Source: Pseudomonas solani
GTDB lineage: Bacteria > Pseudomonadota > Gammaproteobacteria > Pseudomonadales > Pseudomonadaceae
Direction of reading: 5' to 3'
DNA: 64,000 bases
NCBI RefSeq assembly: GCF_026072635.1
Contig: NZ_AP023081.1
Coordinates: 652,501-716,500 of the forward strand
The position numbers were made by a program, and so were the translations under genes. Numbering within the stretch: the first letter of the stretch is position 1; each line of letters begins with the position of its first letter. The notes under the pieces are model-generated. The model made no database searches and was not told the DNA's origin. It was given only the letters and a program-made list of their open reading frames with translations. Below are positions 42,407 to 51,419 of the stretch, piece after piece.

Positions 42407-42946
42407 TCACCACATCAGGTCGTCCGGCACCTTGTAGGCGGCGTAGGGATCGTCCGCATCGGCTTCTTCGGTGGGGGTGTTGAGCAGCAGGATGCGGCGC
42501 GGGTCGCGCTCCTGGATACGCAGCGCAGCATCGCGGGGGATGATCTCGTAGCCACCACCGTGCTGGACGATGGCCAGGGAACCACGGCTCAGCTTGTCGC
42601 GGACCATGTCGTTGACGGCGATGCGCTTGACCTTCTTGTCGTCGACGAAGTTGTAGTAGTCCTCGGTGGTCAGCTTGGGCAGGCGCGAGCTGTCGATGAG
42701 CTGCTTGATCTGCGCCGAGCGGGCCTTCTGCTCGGCCTTTTCCTGCTGCTGACGGTTCAGTTCCTGGTCACGGGCGACCTTCTCGGCCTGTGCCTGAAGA
42801 GCGGCCTGGCGCTGGCTGTCATCCTTCTCGACCTGGTTTTTCTTCTCCAGGCGCTGTTGCTTCTGCTGTTGCTTGCCGGCCTGCTTGACCTGCTTTTCAT
42901 TGACCAGCCCGGCTTTCAGCAGTTGGTCACGGAGGGAAAGGCTCAT
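42407..42946 (-). CDS. DUF2058 domain-containing protein
   Basis: A 179-residue protein with a long basic coiled coil (about 18-90, LLKAGLVNEKQVKQAGKQQQ at the start), then a compact C-terminal domain (about 100-179). The start at 42946 (MSLSLRDQLL) is the conserved one; the frame is open to 43039. Members such as YaiL associate with nucleic acid, but function is unclear. It is 20 bases from mazG. Confidence 0.83.
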   Translation of the reverse strand: MSLSLRDQLLKAGLVNEKQVKQAGKQQQKQQRLEKKNQVEKDDSQRQAALQAQAEKVARDQELNRQQQEKAEQKARSAQIKQLIDSSRLPKLTTEDYYNFVDDKKVKRIAVNDMVRDKLSRGSLAIVQHGGGYEIIPRDAALRIQERDPRRILLLNTPTEEADADDPYAAYKVPDDLMW

Positions 42947-42966
42947 GGGTAATTCAGTCTCTCTGC

Positions 42967-43797
42967 TTAGCAGCCAAGGGCGGCTTTTTCCTGTTTCTTG
43001 GCTTCGCCCCACAGGGCATCCAGTTCGTCCAGGGTGCAATCTTCAATGGGACGACCCGCTTCACGCAATGCCTGTTCGATGAATCGGAAGCGCCGCTCGA
43101 ATTTACCGTTGGCTCCACGCAAGGCGGTTTCCGGGTCCACCTTGAGATGGCGCGCCAGGTTCACCACCACGAACAGCAGGTCGCCGATCTCATCGGCGAT
43201 GGCGGCGGGGTCGTTGTCGGCCATCGCCTCCAGCACCTCGTCCAGCTCCTCGCGCACCTTGTCCACCACCGGCAGCGCCTCGGGCCAGTCGAAGCCGACC
43301 TGGGCCGCACGCTTCTGCAGCTTGGCCGCACGGCTCAGGGCGGGTAGCACGGCGGGCACGTCATCCAGCAGGGACAGTTGCTCCGGCGCGGCGGCCTTCT
43401 CGGCGCGCTCCTCGGCCTTGATCTCCTCCCAGCGCTGCTTGATGGCGGCCTCTTCCAGGCGCGCCATGTCCGGCGCGCCGTACAGGTCGCCATCGGGGAA
43501 CACATGGGGATGGCGGCGCACCAGCTTGCGGGTGATCGCATCGACCACGGTGGCGAACTCGAAACGCCCCTCCTCCCGCGCCAGCTGGCTGTAGTAGACG
43601 ACCTGGAACAGCAGGTCACCCAGCTCGCCTGGCAACTGCTCGAAGTCGCTGCGCTCGATGGCATCGGCCACCTCGTAGGCTTCCTCGATGGTGTGCGGAA
43701 CGATGGTCGCGTAGTCCTGCTTCAGGTCCCAGGGGCAACCGTACTGCGGGTCACGCAGCCGGGCCATCAGGTGCAGCAGGTCGTCGAGTTGATACAT
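42967..43797 (-). CDS. mazG: Nucleoside triphosphate pyrophosphohydrolase
   Basis: A 276-residue MazG protein with two tandem MazG domains (about 10-120 and 150-265). Metal-binding EExxE/ED-type residues are seen in CPWDLKQDYATIVPHTIEEAYE and in ELDEVLEAMADNDPAAIADEIGD. It hydrolyses NTPs to monophosphates and influences (p)ppGpp. It sits directly downstream of relA, the standard gammaproteobacterial order. Confidence 0.95.
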   Translation of the reverse strand: MYQLDDLLHLMARLRDPQYGCPWDLKQDYATIVPHTIEEAYEVADAIERSDFEQLPGELGDLLFQVVYYSQLAREEGRFEFATVVDAITRKLVRRHPHVFPDGDLYGAPDMARLEEAAIKQRWEEIKAEERAEKAAAPEQLSLLDDVPAVLPALSRAAKLQKRAAQVGFDWPEALPVVDKVREELDEVLEAMADNDPAAIADEIGDLLFVVVNLARHLKVDPETALRGANGKFERRFRFIEQALREAGRPIEDCTLDELDALWGEAKKQEKAALGC

Positions 43798-43882
43798 GGC
43801 AGGTCCAGTGATTTATGCCCGGCACGACCTGAACGTCACGAGCGAAGGGCCGGCCCAACAACGCCAGACCGAGCGCAGTAGT

Positions 43883-46132
43883 TCAGGCAGCGCGGTTACG
43901 GCGGGCTTCGATGATATTGGGCAGCTGCGAGATCCTGGCCAGCAGGCGCCCCAGCGCATCCAGCCCGGGAATCTCGATGGTCAGCAGCATGGATGCAGTG
44001 TTGTCTTCCTTGTTCGAGCGGGTGTTCACCGCCAGCACGTTGATGCGCTCGTTGAGCAGCACCTGGGAGACATCGCGCAGCAGGCCGGAACGGTCATAGG
44101 CACGAATGACGATGTCCACCGGGTAGGTCTGCACCGGCACCGGCCCCCAGCTGACCTGGATCATCCGCTCCGGCTCGCGGCCGGCCAGTTGCAAGGCCGA
44201 GGCGCAATCCTGGCGGTGGATGCTGACGCCACGCCCGAGGGTGATGTAGCCGACGATGGGGTCGCCCGGCAGCGGCTGGCAGCAGCCCGCCATCTGGGTC
44301 ATCAGGTTGCCCACGCCCTGGATCTGGATGTCGCCACGCTTGCCCGGCTTGTACTGGCCGGTCGCGCGGCGGGGAATCAGCTCCAGCTGCTCGCTGGCGC
44401 CGCGCTCCGGCTCCACCAACTGCTGCGCGCAATTGACCACATGGGCCAGGCGCAGGTCGCCGGCACCCAGCGCCGCATGCATGTCTTCGGCGGTGCGCAG
44501 GTTGCACTTCTCGGCGAGCTTCTCGAAGTCCACCGGCGGCAGGGCCAGGCGGGCCAGCTCGCGTTCGAGCATGGCCTTGCCCGCAGCGACGTTCTGGTCG
44601 CGGGCCTGCAGCTTGAACCAGTGGACGATCTTCGCCCGTGCACGGGAGGTGGTGATGTAGCCGAGGTTGGGGTTGAGCCAGTCGCGGCTGGGCGAACCCT
44701 GCTTGCCGGTGATGATCTCCACCTGCTCGCCGGTCTGCAGGCTGTAGTTCAGCGGCACGATGCGGCCGTTGATCTTCGCGCCCCGGCAGTTGTGGCCGAT
44801 CTCGGTGTGCACGCGGTAGGCGAAGTCCAGCGGTGTCGCGCCCTTGGGCAGGTCGATGGCATGGCCGTCGGGGGTGAAGACGTAGACCCGGTCGGGCTCG
44901 ATGTCCACCCGCAGCTGCTCGGCCAGGCCGCCGATATCACCCAGTTCCTCGTGCCATTCCAGCACCTGGCGCAGCCAGGAAATCTTCTCTTCGTAATGGT
45001 TGGAGCTGGATTTGACGTCGGTGCCCTTGTAGCGCCAGTGGGCGCAGACCCCGAGCTCGGCTTCCTCGTGCATGGCGTGGGTCCGGATCTGCACCTCCAG
45101 CACCTTGCCGTCCGGGCCGATCACCGCCGTATGCAGGGAGCGGTAGCCGTTCTCCTTGGGGTTGGCGATGTAGTCGTCGAATTCCTTGGGAATGTGGCGC
45201 CACAGGGTGTGCACGATGCCGAGCGCGGTGTAGCAATCACGCACCTCCGGCACCAGCACGCGCACGGCACGCACGTCATAGATCTGGCTGAACTGCAGGC
45301 CCTTGCGCTGCATCTTCCGCCAGATGGAATAGATGTGTTTGGCACGCCCGCTGATATCGGAGCGGATGCCGGTCGCGGCCAGCTCCTCGCGCAGCTGGTT
45401 CATCACATCGGCGATGTACTGCTCGCGATCCAGGCGGCGCTCATGCAGCAGCTTGGCGATCTGCTTGTACTGGTCCGGCTCCAGGTAGCGGAAGGACAGG
45501 TCTTCCAGCTCCCACTTGATATGGCCGATGCCCAGCCGATGGGCCAGGGGCGCGTAGATGTCGAAGACTTCGCGGGCGACGCGGTGGCGCTTCTCGTCGT
45601 CGGCGTTCTTCACCTCGCGGATGGCGCAGGTCCGCTCGGCCAGCTTGATCAGGGCGACGCGCACGTCGTCGACCATGGCCACCAGCATTTTGCGCAGGTT
45701 CTCCACCTGGGCCTGGGTGCCCAGCACCAGGGACTGGCGCGGGCTGAGGCTGGCGCTGATGGCGGCCATGCGCAGCACGCCCTCGATCAGCTTGGCCACC
45801 ACCGGGCCGAAGCGCTGGTTGACCTCGGGGAGCGGGATCTTGCCCTCGCGCACGCCACGGTAGATGACCGCAGCCACCAGGGATTCCTGGTCCAGCTTGA
45901 GATCAGCGAGGATCTCGGCGATCTCCAGGCCGGTCTGGAAACTCGAGGTGCCTTCGGCCCAGAGGTTCTGTGCGGCATTGGCCTGCTGCTCGGAGTCCCG
46001 GGCGAATTCGCAGGCCTTTTTCAGCACCTCGCGGTCCAGCACCGGATCGAGACTGAGGACATGGTCCAGCCACGCCTCGAGGTTGATACTGCCGTCGGTA
46101 TTGACCGGCTGTTGCGCTCTGACCTGTACCAT
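43883..46132 (-). CDS. relA: (p)ppGpp synthetase RelA
   Basis: A 749-residue RelA. The N-terminal HD-like region (about 25-180) lacks a visible HD pair, so hydrolase activity is probably lost. The synthetase domain follows (about 220-370, ENGYRSLHTAVIGPDGKVLEVQIRT). The C-terminal part has a TGS domain (about 405-465, VYVFTPDGHAIDLPKGATPLDFA) and an ACT domain (about 670-745). It makes alarmones on stalled ribosomes. Order is rlmD-relA-mazG. Confidence 0.96.
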   Translation of the reverse strand: MVQVRAQQPVNTDGSINLEAWLDHVLSLDPVLDREVLKKACEFARDSEQQANAAQNLWAEGTSSFQTGLEIAEILADLKLDQESLVAAVIYRGVREGKIPLPEVNQRFGPVVAKLIEGVLRMAAISASLSPRQSLVLGTQAQVENLRKMLVAMVDDVRVALIKLAERTCAIREVKNADDEKRHRVAREVFDIYAPLAHRLGIGHIKWELEDLSFRYLEPDQYKQIAKLLHERRLDREQYIADVMNQLREELAATGIRSDISGRAKHIYSIWRKMQRKGLQFSQIYDVRAVRVLVPEVRDCYTALGIVHTLWRHIPKEFDDYIANPKENGYRSLHTAVIGPDGKVLEVQIRTHAMHEEAELGVCAHWRYKGTDVKSSSNHYEEKISWLRQVLEWHEELGDIGGLAEQLRVDIEPDRVYVFTPDGHAIDLPKGATPLDFAYRVHTEIGHNCRGAKINGRIVPLNYSLQTGEQVEIITGKQGSPSRDWLNPNLGYITTSRARAKIVHWFKLQARDQNVAAGKAMLERELARLALPPVDFEKLAEKCNLRTAEDMHAALGAGDLRLAHVVNCAQQLVEPERGASEQLELIPRRATGQYKPGKRGDIQIQGVGNLMTQMAGCCQPLPGDPIVGYITLGRGVSIHRQDCASALQLAGREPERMIQVSWGPVPVQTYPVDIVIRAYDRSGLLRDVSQVLLNERINVLAVNTRSNKEDNTASMLLTIEIPGLDALGRLLARISQLPNIIEARRNRAA

Positions 46133-46215
46133 CTTGCCTTACCTTCCCTACGACGTACGCCCGTCACGCCGAATGTTCGCCAGCCTCTCTGGGCCAGTCG
46201 GATTACGCGAGCATC

Positions 46216-47571
46216 CTAGCCCGCCTCGAATAACGCCATGGCCTCGACATGGGCCGTCTGCGGAAACATGTCGAGGATGCCGGCTCTCCTGAGCCGATAA
46301 CCCTGTCGGACCAGCTCGGCACTGTCACGTGCCAGCGTCGCCGGGTTGCAGGACACATACACCACGCGTTTCGCGCCGAGCTCGCCAAGGTGACGGGCGA
46401 TCTCAAACGCGCCATCGCGCGGCGGGTCCAGCAGTACCGCATCGAAGCCCTGGGCAGCCCAACGGGCCTCGGCCAGCGGCTTCGACAAGTCGGCCTGGAA
46501 AAAGTGCGCATTCTCCAAACCATTGGTTACAGCATTGCCGCGGGCGCGTTGGACCATGACGTCCACACCTTCCACCGCCACCACTTCGCGCGCCTGGCGC
46601 GCCAGTGGCAGGGCGAAATTGCCGAGCCCGCAGAACAGGTCCAGCACCCGCTCGGAAGCCTGTGGTGCCAACCAGTCTAGCGCCTGGGCGACCATCGCTT
46701 CGTTGACCACGGCGTTGACCTGGACGAAATCCCCTGGTCGGTATTCCAGCTCCAGGCCCCATTGTTCCAAACGGTAACCCAGGCGCGCGGCGGCATCGTC
46801 CGGCTGCGGTTCGCCCGCACCGTGGAGCCACAGCTGGGCCTGGTGTTCGGCGCAGAAATGACGCAGGCGCTGCAGGTCCGCCTCACCCAGTGACTGGGTA
46901 TGGCGCAGCAGCAGCGACGAGGCATTGCCGTGAAAGAGCTCGACATGACCGAGGGCTTGCGGCCTTTCCAGGCTGCGCAGCAGTTGCGGTAACGCACGGA
47001 CGATGGACTGCAAGGGCTGTACCAGCACGGCGCAATCGTCGATGCCGACGATCAACTGGCTGGCGGCGGCGCGGAAGCCCACATCCAGGCGCGCGGCCTT
47101 AGCGTCCCAGCGCACGGCAATGCGCGCGCGGCGGCGGTAGCCCAACTCGGGCCCCACCAGCGGCGCGGCCCAGGCTTCGGGCTCGAGCCCGGCGAAGCGC
47201 GCCAGCTGTTCGGCCAGCGTGCGCTGTTTCAGGGCAAGCTGCTCGGCATGGGGCAGGTGCTGCAGGGTGCAACCGCCGCACTGGCCGGCGTGGGCACAAG
47301 GCTCGACGCGGCGCAGCGGGCTGGCGACCAGCACCTTCTCCGCTCGGGCTTCGACTATCTGGGCGCGGGCACCGAGCACACGGCTCTCCACCTCTTCGCC
47401 CGGCAGCGCGCCGGAAACGAACCAGGTGCGTCCGTCGACAAAGGCGATGCCGCGGCCATCGTTGGCCAGGCGCTCGATGGCCAGGCGCTGCTTCTTGCCG
47501 GTGGGCACCTGCTGCGCCGGGCGCGAGCCGCCACTGGGCTGGAACCGCAGGCCACCACTACGCTTGGCCAT
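46216..47571 (-). CDS. rlmD: 23S rRNA (uracil-1939-C5)-methyltransferase
   Basis: A 451-residue RNA m5U methyltransferase. An N-terminal TRAM domain is followed by the [4Fe-4S] cysteines of CAHAGQCGGCTLQHL. The C-terminal SAM domain has LDLFCGLGNFALPLA, and the catalytic Cys is near YVSCNPATLARD. The start at 47571 has only a weak ribosome site, and a small ORF overlaps it by 14 bases. It follows cysM on the same strand. Confidence 0.94.
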   Translation of the reverse strand: MAKRSGGLRFQPSGGSRPAQQVPTGKKQRLAIERLANDGRGIAFVDGRTWFVSGALPGEEVESRVLGARAQIVEARAEKVLVASPLRRVEPCAHAGQCGGCTLQHLPHAEQLALKQRTLAEQLARFAGLEPEAWAAPLVGPELGYRRRARIAVRWDAKAARLDVGFRAAASQLIVGIDDCAVLVQPLQSIVRALPQLLRSLERPQALGHVELFHGNASSLLLRHTQSLGEADLQRLRHFCAEHQAQLWLHGAGEPQPDDAAARLGYRLEQWGLELEYRPGDFVQVNAVVNEAMVAQALDWLAPQASERVLDLFCGLGNFALPLARQAREVVAVEGVDVMVQRARGNAVTNGLENAHFFQADLSKPLAEARWAAQGFDAVLLDPPRDGAFEIARHLGELGAKRVVYVSCNPATLARDSAELVRQGYRLRRAGILDMFPQTAHVEAMALFEAG

Positions 47572-47758
47572 CTTTCACACTCTTGGGCAGGAACCAGGGG
47601 CGCTGCAGCAAAACCGACGGCGCATAACGGGAAACGGCCGGAGCGGCGCCCAGGGCGATGCCCCGGCCATTGCCGCTCACGGGGTGCAGGTGAATGCGAT
47701 AGGCGCGCAGCGAGTAACGGCCTGCGCAGCCATCGGGACGGGGAATGACGAGTTTCAC
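47558..47758 (-). CDS. Possible small protein between cysM and rlmD
   Basis: A 66-codon ORF starts with GTG at 47758, overlapping the cysM stop as GTGA, the classical layout for translational coupling. It ends 14 bases inside rlmD. The predicted protein is basic, with Pro- and Arg-rich stretches (KLVIPRPDGC at the start) and no signal peptide. I recognise no domain. The GTGA overlap is the main support. It may only be a coupling ORF for rlmD. Confidence 0.33.
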   Translation of the reverse strand: MKLVIPRPDGCAGRYSLRAYRIHLHPVSGNGRGIALGAAPAVSRYAPSVLLQRPWFLPKSVKDGQA

Positions 47759-48657
47759 GGGATCGGGTCGTACACGCCGGTGGACAGGTAGCGGTCGCCG
47801 CGATCGCAGATGATCGCCACCATCACCGCGTTCTCCACTTCGCGGGAGAGGCGCAGCATGGCCGCCACCGAACCGCCGGAGGAGACGCCGCAGAAGATGC
47901 CTTCCTCGCGGGCCAGGCGGCGCATGGTCTGCTCCGCTTCGACCTGGGCCATGTCGACGACGCGGTCGACGCGATCGGCCTGGTAGATCTTCGGCAGGTA
48001 TTCCTCGGGCCAGCGGCGGATGCCGGGAATGGCCGAGCCTTCCTGGGGTTGCAGGCCGACGATCTGGATCTCGGGGTTCTGCTCCTTGAGGTAGCGCGAG
48101 GTGCCCATGATGGTGCCGGTGGTGCCCATGGAACTGATGAAGTGGGTGATGCTGCCCTGGGTCTGGCGCCAGATCTCGGGGCCGGTGCCCACGTAATGGG
48201 CCTCGGGGTTGTCGCCGTTGGCAAACTGGTCCAGCACCTTGCCGCGGCCTTCGGCCTGCATGCGCTCGGCCAGGTCGCGGGCGCCTTCCATGCCCTCTTC
48301 CTTGGTGACGATGATCAGCTCGGCGCCGTAGGCGGTCATGGCGGCCTTGCGCTCGGCACTCATGTTGTCCGGCATGATCAGGACCATCTTGTAGCCCTTG
48401 ATCGCCGCTGCCATGGCCAGCGCGATGCCGGTGTTGCCCGAGGTCGCCTCGATCAGGGTGTCGCCGGGCTGGATGGCGCCGCGCAGTTCGGCGCGGGTGA
48501 TCATCGACAGGGCCGGGCGGTCCTTCACGGAACCCGCGGGGTTGTTGCCTTCGAGCTTGACCAGGAGGGTATTGCTGGTGTCTCCGCCCAGGCGCTGCAG
48601 GCGCACCAGCGGAGTGTTGCCGATGCAGTCGGCGATGGTTGGGTACTGCAGGGTCAT
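47755..48657 (-). CDS. cysM: Cysteine synthase B
   Basis: A 300-residue PLP enzyme that makes cysteine from O-acetylserine and sulfide or thiosulfate. The conserved lysine is in LVKLEGNNPAGSVKDRPALSM and the PLP-binding SGNTGIALAMAAA is present. The start at 48657 (MTLQYPTIADCIGN) is typical. The frame is open to 48693. It is followed by the possible 66-codon ORF and rlmD. Confidence 0.95.
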   Translation of the reverse strand: MTLQYPTIADCIGNTPLVRLQRLGGDTSNTLLVKLEGNNPAGSVKDRPALSMITRAELRGAIQPGDTLIEATSGNTGIALAMAAAIKGYKMVLIMPDNMSAERKAAMTAYGAELIIVTKEEGMEGARDLAERMQAEGRGKVLDQFANGDNPEAHYVGTGPEIWRQTQGSITHFISSMGTTGTIMGTSRYLKEQNPEIQIVGLQPQEGSAIPGIRRWPEEYLPKIYQADRVDRVVDMAQVEAEQTMRRLAREEGIFCGVSSGGSVAAMLRLSREVENAVMVAIICDRGDRYLSTGVYDPIP

Positions 48658-48821
48658 GGCGAGGTTCGCAATCCAGACGCAGGGGGTGCACATGATACCG
48701 GCAAACCGGCGGAGGCCATATCGCAGGAACGTATCGCGTTATGCCATGAGGCTATAAGCATGGAACCAGCGGCTATGGCCGACGCATCGCTTGCCCTCTT
48801 CTATATAGAGGCCGCTGAACG

Positions 48822-48857
48822 ACGAAGCCCCGGCAGCGGGTGCGGCCGGGGCTTCGT
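48822..48857 (-). terminator. Strong hairpin downstream of piuA
   Basis: A 13-bp perfect stem (ACGAAGCCCCGGC / GCCGGGGCTTCGT) lies 31 bases past the piuA stop. There is no clear T-tract, so it may work as a weak terminator or as an mRNA 3' stabiliser. Confidence 0.65.
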
Positions 48858-48887
48858 TGGCTGAAGGAGCGGCCAGGGCCGCACCGG

Positions 48888-51212
48888 TCAGAAGTGGAAG
48901 TTGGTGCTCAGCAGTGCCGTGCGACCCGCCGCCTGGTTGGCGAAGTGGGTGGAGTAGGCCTTGTCGTAGTAGGTCTCGTCGGTGAGGTTCTGCACGTTCA
49001 GCTGCAGGTCGACGTTCTTCGTCAGCTTGTAGGCGACCATCGCGTCGTAGCGCCAGTAGGACGGGACGTAAACAGAGTTGTTGTTGTCGCCGAACACATC
49101 GTCCACGTAGAAGGCGCCACCACCGACGGTCAGCTGCGGCAGGACCTGGTAAGTGGTCCACAGGCTGAAGCTGTTCTTCGGCGTGTTGGGCATCTCGTTG
49201 CCCTTGGCCGCGTTGGTGATGCTGGTGACCACACCGGTACGGTTGCCCACCGCGCCCGGGTCGACCAGCTCGCTGTCCAGGTAGCTGTAGCCGGCGAACA
49301 CCTGCCACTTGTCGGTGATCTTGCCGCTGGCGCTCAGCTCGAAACCGTCGACACGGGTCTTGCCGGCGTTCTCGTAGGTGTAGTTGCTCACCAGGATGCG
49401 GGTGTTCTCTTTCTCCGTACGGAAGATCGCAGCGGTCAGCGACAGGCGCTCATCCAGCAAGTCCCACTTGGTGCCCAGCTCGTAGTTGACGGTCTCTTCC
49501 GGCTCCAGGTCGCTGACGATGCTGGTCGGAGTGCCCACGGACGTCGGCAGGCCGTTGCCCTCGGTGCCCTCGCCGAGCATGGCGCCCGGCGGGGTCGCGG
49601 AGGTGGCGTAGGAGGCGTAGATGCTGCCGTTGCTGGCCGGCTTCCACACCAGGCCCACCTGGTAGTTGACGAACTCGGACGTGTCGGACGCCTTGAAGGT
49701 GGTGGCACCCGAGGCCGCCTTGGTCTTGGCATCGGTCTCGAAGCTGTCGTAGCGCAGGCCCAGGTTGAGGATCCACTGCGGGTCCAGCTCGATGCTGTCG
49801 AACGCGTAGATCGCGCGGGTGTCACCCGTTGTGACAGTTCCCGAATAGTCGCGCGCCACGCTTCCGGCCCAGGGGTCATCCGGATTGGGGTTGCCCAGGG
49901 AGGTGCAGTTGTAACCGGTGCTCGCGCCAGTGGTCGGGCAGTTGAGGTTACCGGTGCCTACCGAGTTGGCCACTGTGTAGGTGGAACGATCGGACTCCTC
50001 GCGGGACAGTTCGATGCCCGTGGAGAAGCTGTTCTTGAAGCCCGCCAGTTGGAAGTCACCGAACAGGTCGGTCTGGTTGGTGGTGGTGGCGGTGTTGCCC
50101 ACACGGGTGTTGGCGCGGCGCCATACGTTGCCATTGCGCACGTTGCCTTTGCTGTCGTCCGGCTGAGTCAGGATGTAGTCCTGCATGCTGTTGCCATGGC
50201 GCAGGGTGTTCTTGATGGTCAGCGAGTCGGTCAGGTCGTGCTCGATGGCGATGGTGGCGATGTCCGCCCGGGTCTTGCGGAAGTCACGGTTGGTCAGGCC
50301 ATAGAAGTTGCTGCTGTCGCCGCCGTCGACCGGCTTGTCGGGGCTGGCCGCAGTGTGGGTGGTACCCACCGAGTAGCCATAGGGAATGCCCGAGTCCGGC
50401 AGGTCGTTGCTTTCCATGTGGTAGAAATCGAGGTTCAGCCGGGTGTCGGTGCCCAGGCCGAAGGCCAGCGAGGGCGCGACGCCCCAACGGTCGTAGTTGA
50501 CCTTGTCACGGCCGGCGACGTTGCTTTCGTGGCTCATCAGGTTGAGGCGGAACGCCGCAGTGTCGAGGAACTGCTGGTTGATGTCGGCGGTGTAGCGCTG
50601 GGTCTGGTCGGAGCCCCAGGTGAAGCCGCCGTCGATGGAGTCGCCCAGGTGCGCCTTCTTGGTCACCAGATTGAGGCTGCCGCCGGCCGAGCCGCGGCCA
50701 CCGAAGGAAGAGTTCGGGCCCTTGCTCACTTCCACTGACTCGATGGCGAAGATCTCGCGGGTCTGTGCGCCGGTGTCACGCACGCCGTCCAGATAGGTAT
50801 CGGACTGGGCATCGAAGCCCCGGATGAAGGGGCGGTCGCCCTGGGGATTGCCACCCTCGCCCGCGCCCATGGTGATGCCGGGAACGGTGCGCAGGGCATC
50901 CTGCAGGGACAGCGCGCCGGTGTCCTTGATCACCTGCTGCGGAATCACGGTGACCGAGCGCGGGGTGTCCACCAGCGGCGCGGTGTATTTCTGCGAGGCG
51001 GAACGCTGGACCTGGTAGTCCTCGCTCTCGATCTGCTCGCCCACCACCGAGGTGGCATCGAGGGAAATCACGCCATCCTTCTCGCCGTCCTTCTTTTCCG
51101 GCTGTGCGGCATGGACGACCGGCGCCATGGAGGCGGCCGACAGGGCGACGCCGATGGCGGAAGCCAGCAGGCGCTGGGCAGAAACAGTGGACTCGAGCAG
51201 CTGACGCGACAT
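48888..51212 (-). CDS. piuA: TonB-dependent siderophore receptor (PiuA-like)
   Basis: A 774-residue outer-membrane receptor. The signal peptide ends near residue 36 (VVHA-AQ). A plug domain follows (TPRSVTVIPQQVIKDTGA, then DTYLDGVRDTGAQTREIF) and a 22-strand barrel ends with FHF. It resembles the catecholate-type PiuA/PiuD and Fiu receptors. In P. aeruginosa piuA is next to piuC and a Sel1 gene, and the same three genes are adjacent here. PiuA-type receptors also take up siderophore-conjugated antibiotics. It is divergent from piuC with a Fur-like site in between. Confidence 0.88.
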   Translation of the reverse strand: MSRQLLESTVSAQRLLASAIGVALSAASMAPVVHAAQPEKKDGEKDGVISLDATSVVGEQIESEDYQVQRSASQKYTAPLVDTPRSVTVIPQQVIKDTGALSLQDALRTVPGITMGAGEGGNPQGDRPFIRGFDAQSDTYLDGVRDTGAQTREIFAIESVEVSKGPNSSFGGRGSAGGSLNLVTKKAHLGDSIDGGFTWGSDQTQRYTADINQQFLDTAAFRLNLMSHESNVAGRDKVNYDRWGVAPSLAFGLGTDTRLNLDFYHMESNDLPDSGIPYGYSVGTTHTAASPDKPVDGGDSSNFYGLTNRDFRKTRADIATIAIEHDLTDSLTIKNTLRHGNSMQDYILTQPDDSKGNVRNGNVWRRANTRVGNTATTTNQTDLFGDFQLAGFKNSFSTGIELSREESDRSTYTVANSVGTGNLNCPTTGASTGYNCTSLGNPNPDDPWAGSVARDYSGTVTTGDTRAIYAFDSIELDPQWILNLGLRYDSFETDAKTKAASGATTFKASDTSEFVNYQVGLVWKPASNGSIYASYATSATPPGAMLGEGTEGNGLPTSVGTPTSIVSDLEPEETVNYELGTKWDLLDERLSLTAAIFRTEKENTRILVSNYTYENAGKTRVDGFELSASGKITDKWQVFAGYSYLDSELVDPGAVGNRTGVVTSITNAAKGNEMPNTPKNSFSLWTTYQVLPQLTVGGGAFYVDDVFGDNNNSVYVPSYWRYDAMVAYKLTKNVDLQLNVQNLTDETYYDKAYSTHFANQAAGRTALLSTNFHF

Positions 51213-51277
51213 CGTTTTCCCTCCCCAGGGATTTCAGAGGTCGCGGAATCTATTTCAAAATATTTACAGTAGCAATT

Positions 51278-51296
51278 GCCAGGAATTCTCATTTGC
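51278..51296 (-). promoter_or_regulatory. Possible Fur box upstream of piuA
   Basis: GCAAATGAGAATTCCTGGC on the minus strand matches 11 of 19 positions of GATAATGATAATCATTATC by hand count. It lies about 66 bases upstream of the piuA start in the divergent piuA/piuC gap. Confidence 0.4.
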
Positions 51297-51365
51297 GTCT
51301 TTTTTACAATATTTACACTTGTCATGACGGGTCGTCGGCAACCCTCGCGAATCCGCTTGTAAGTA

Positions 51366-51384
51366 TCAAATGAAAATCACTACT
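51366..51384 (+). promoter_or_regulatory. Possible Fur box upstream of piuC
   Basis: TCAAATGAAAATCACTACT matches 12 of 19 positions of the Fur consensus by hand count and lies 36 bases upstream of the chosen piuC start. It is the better of the two sites in this gap. Confidence 0.5.
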
Positions 51385-51419
51385 ATCCGCGCCATTTTCC
51401 CATCCGGAGGCCGATGACC

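Noticed and set aside
43796..46219. An 807-codon plus-strand frame opposite relA
   Set aside because: RelA is unambiguous on the minus strand; the opposite frame is a codon-bias shadow.
47558..48691. The 377-codon minus-strand frame covering cysM
   Set aside because: Most of it is an out-of-frame reading of cysM. Only its last 66 codons, from the GTGA junction, were kept as a candidate.
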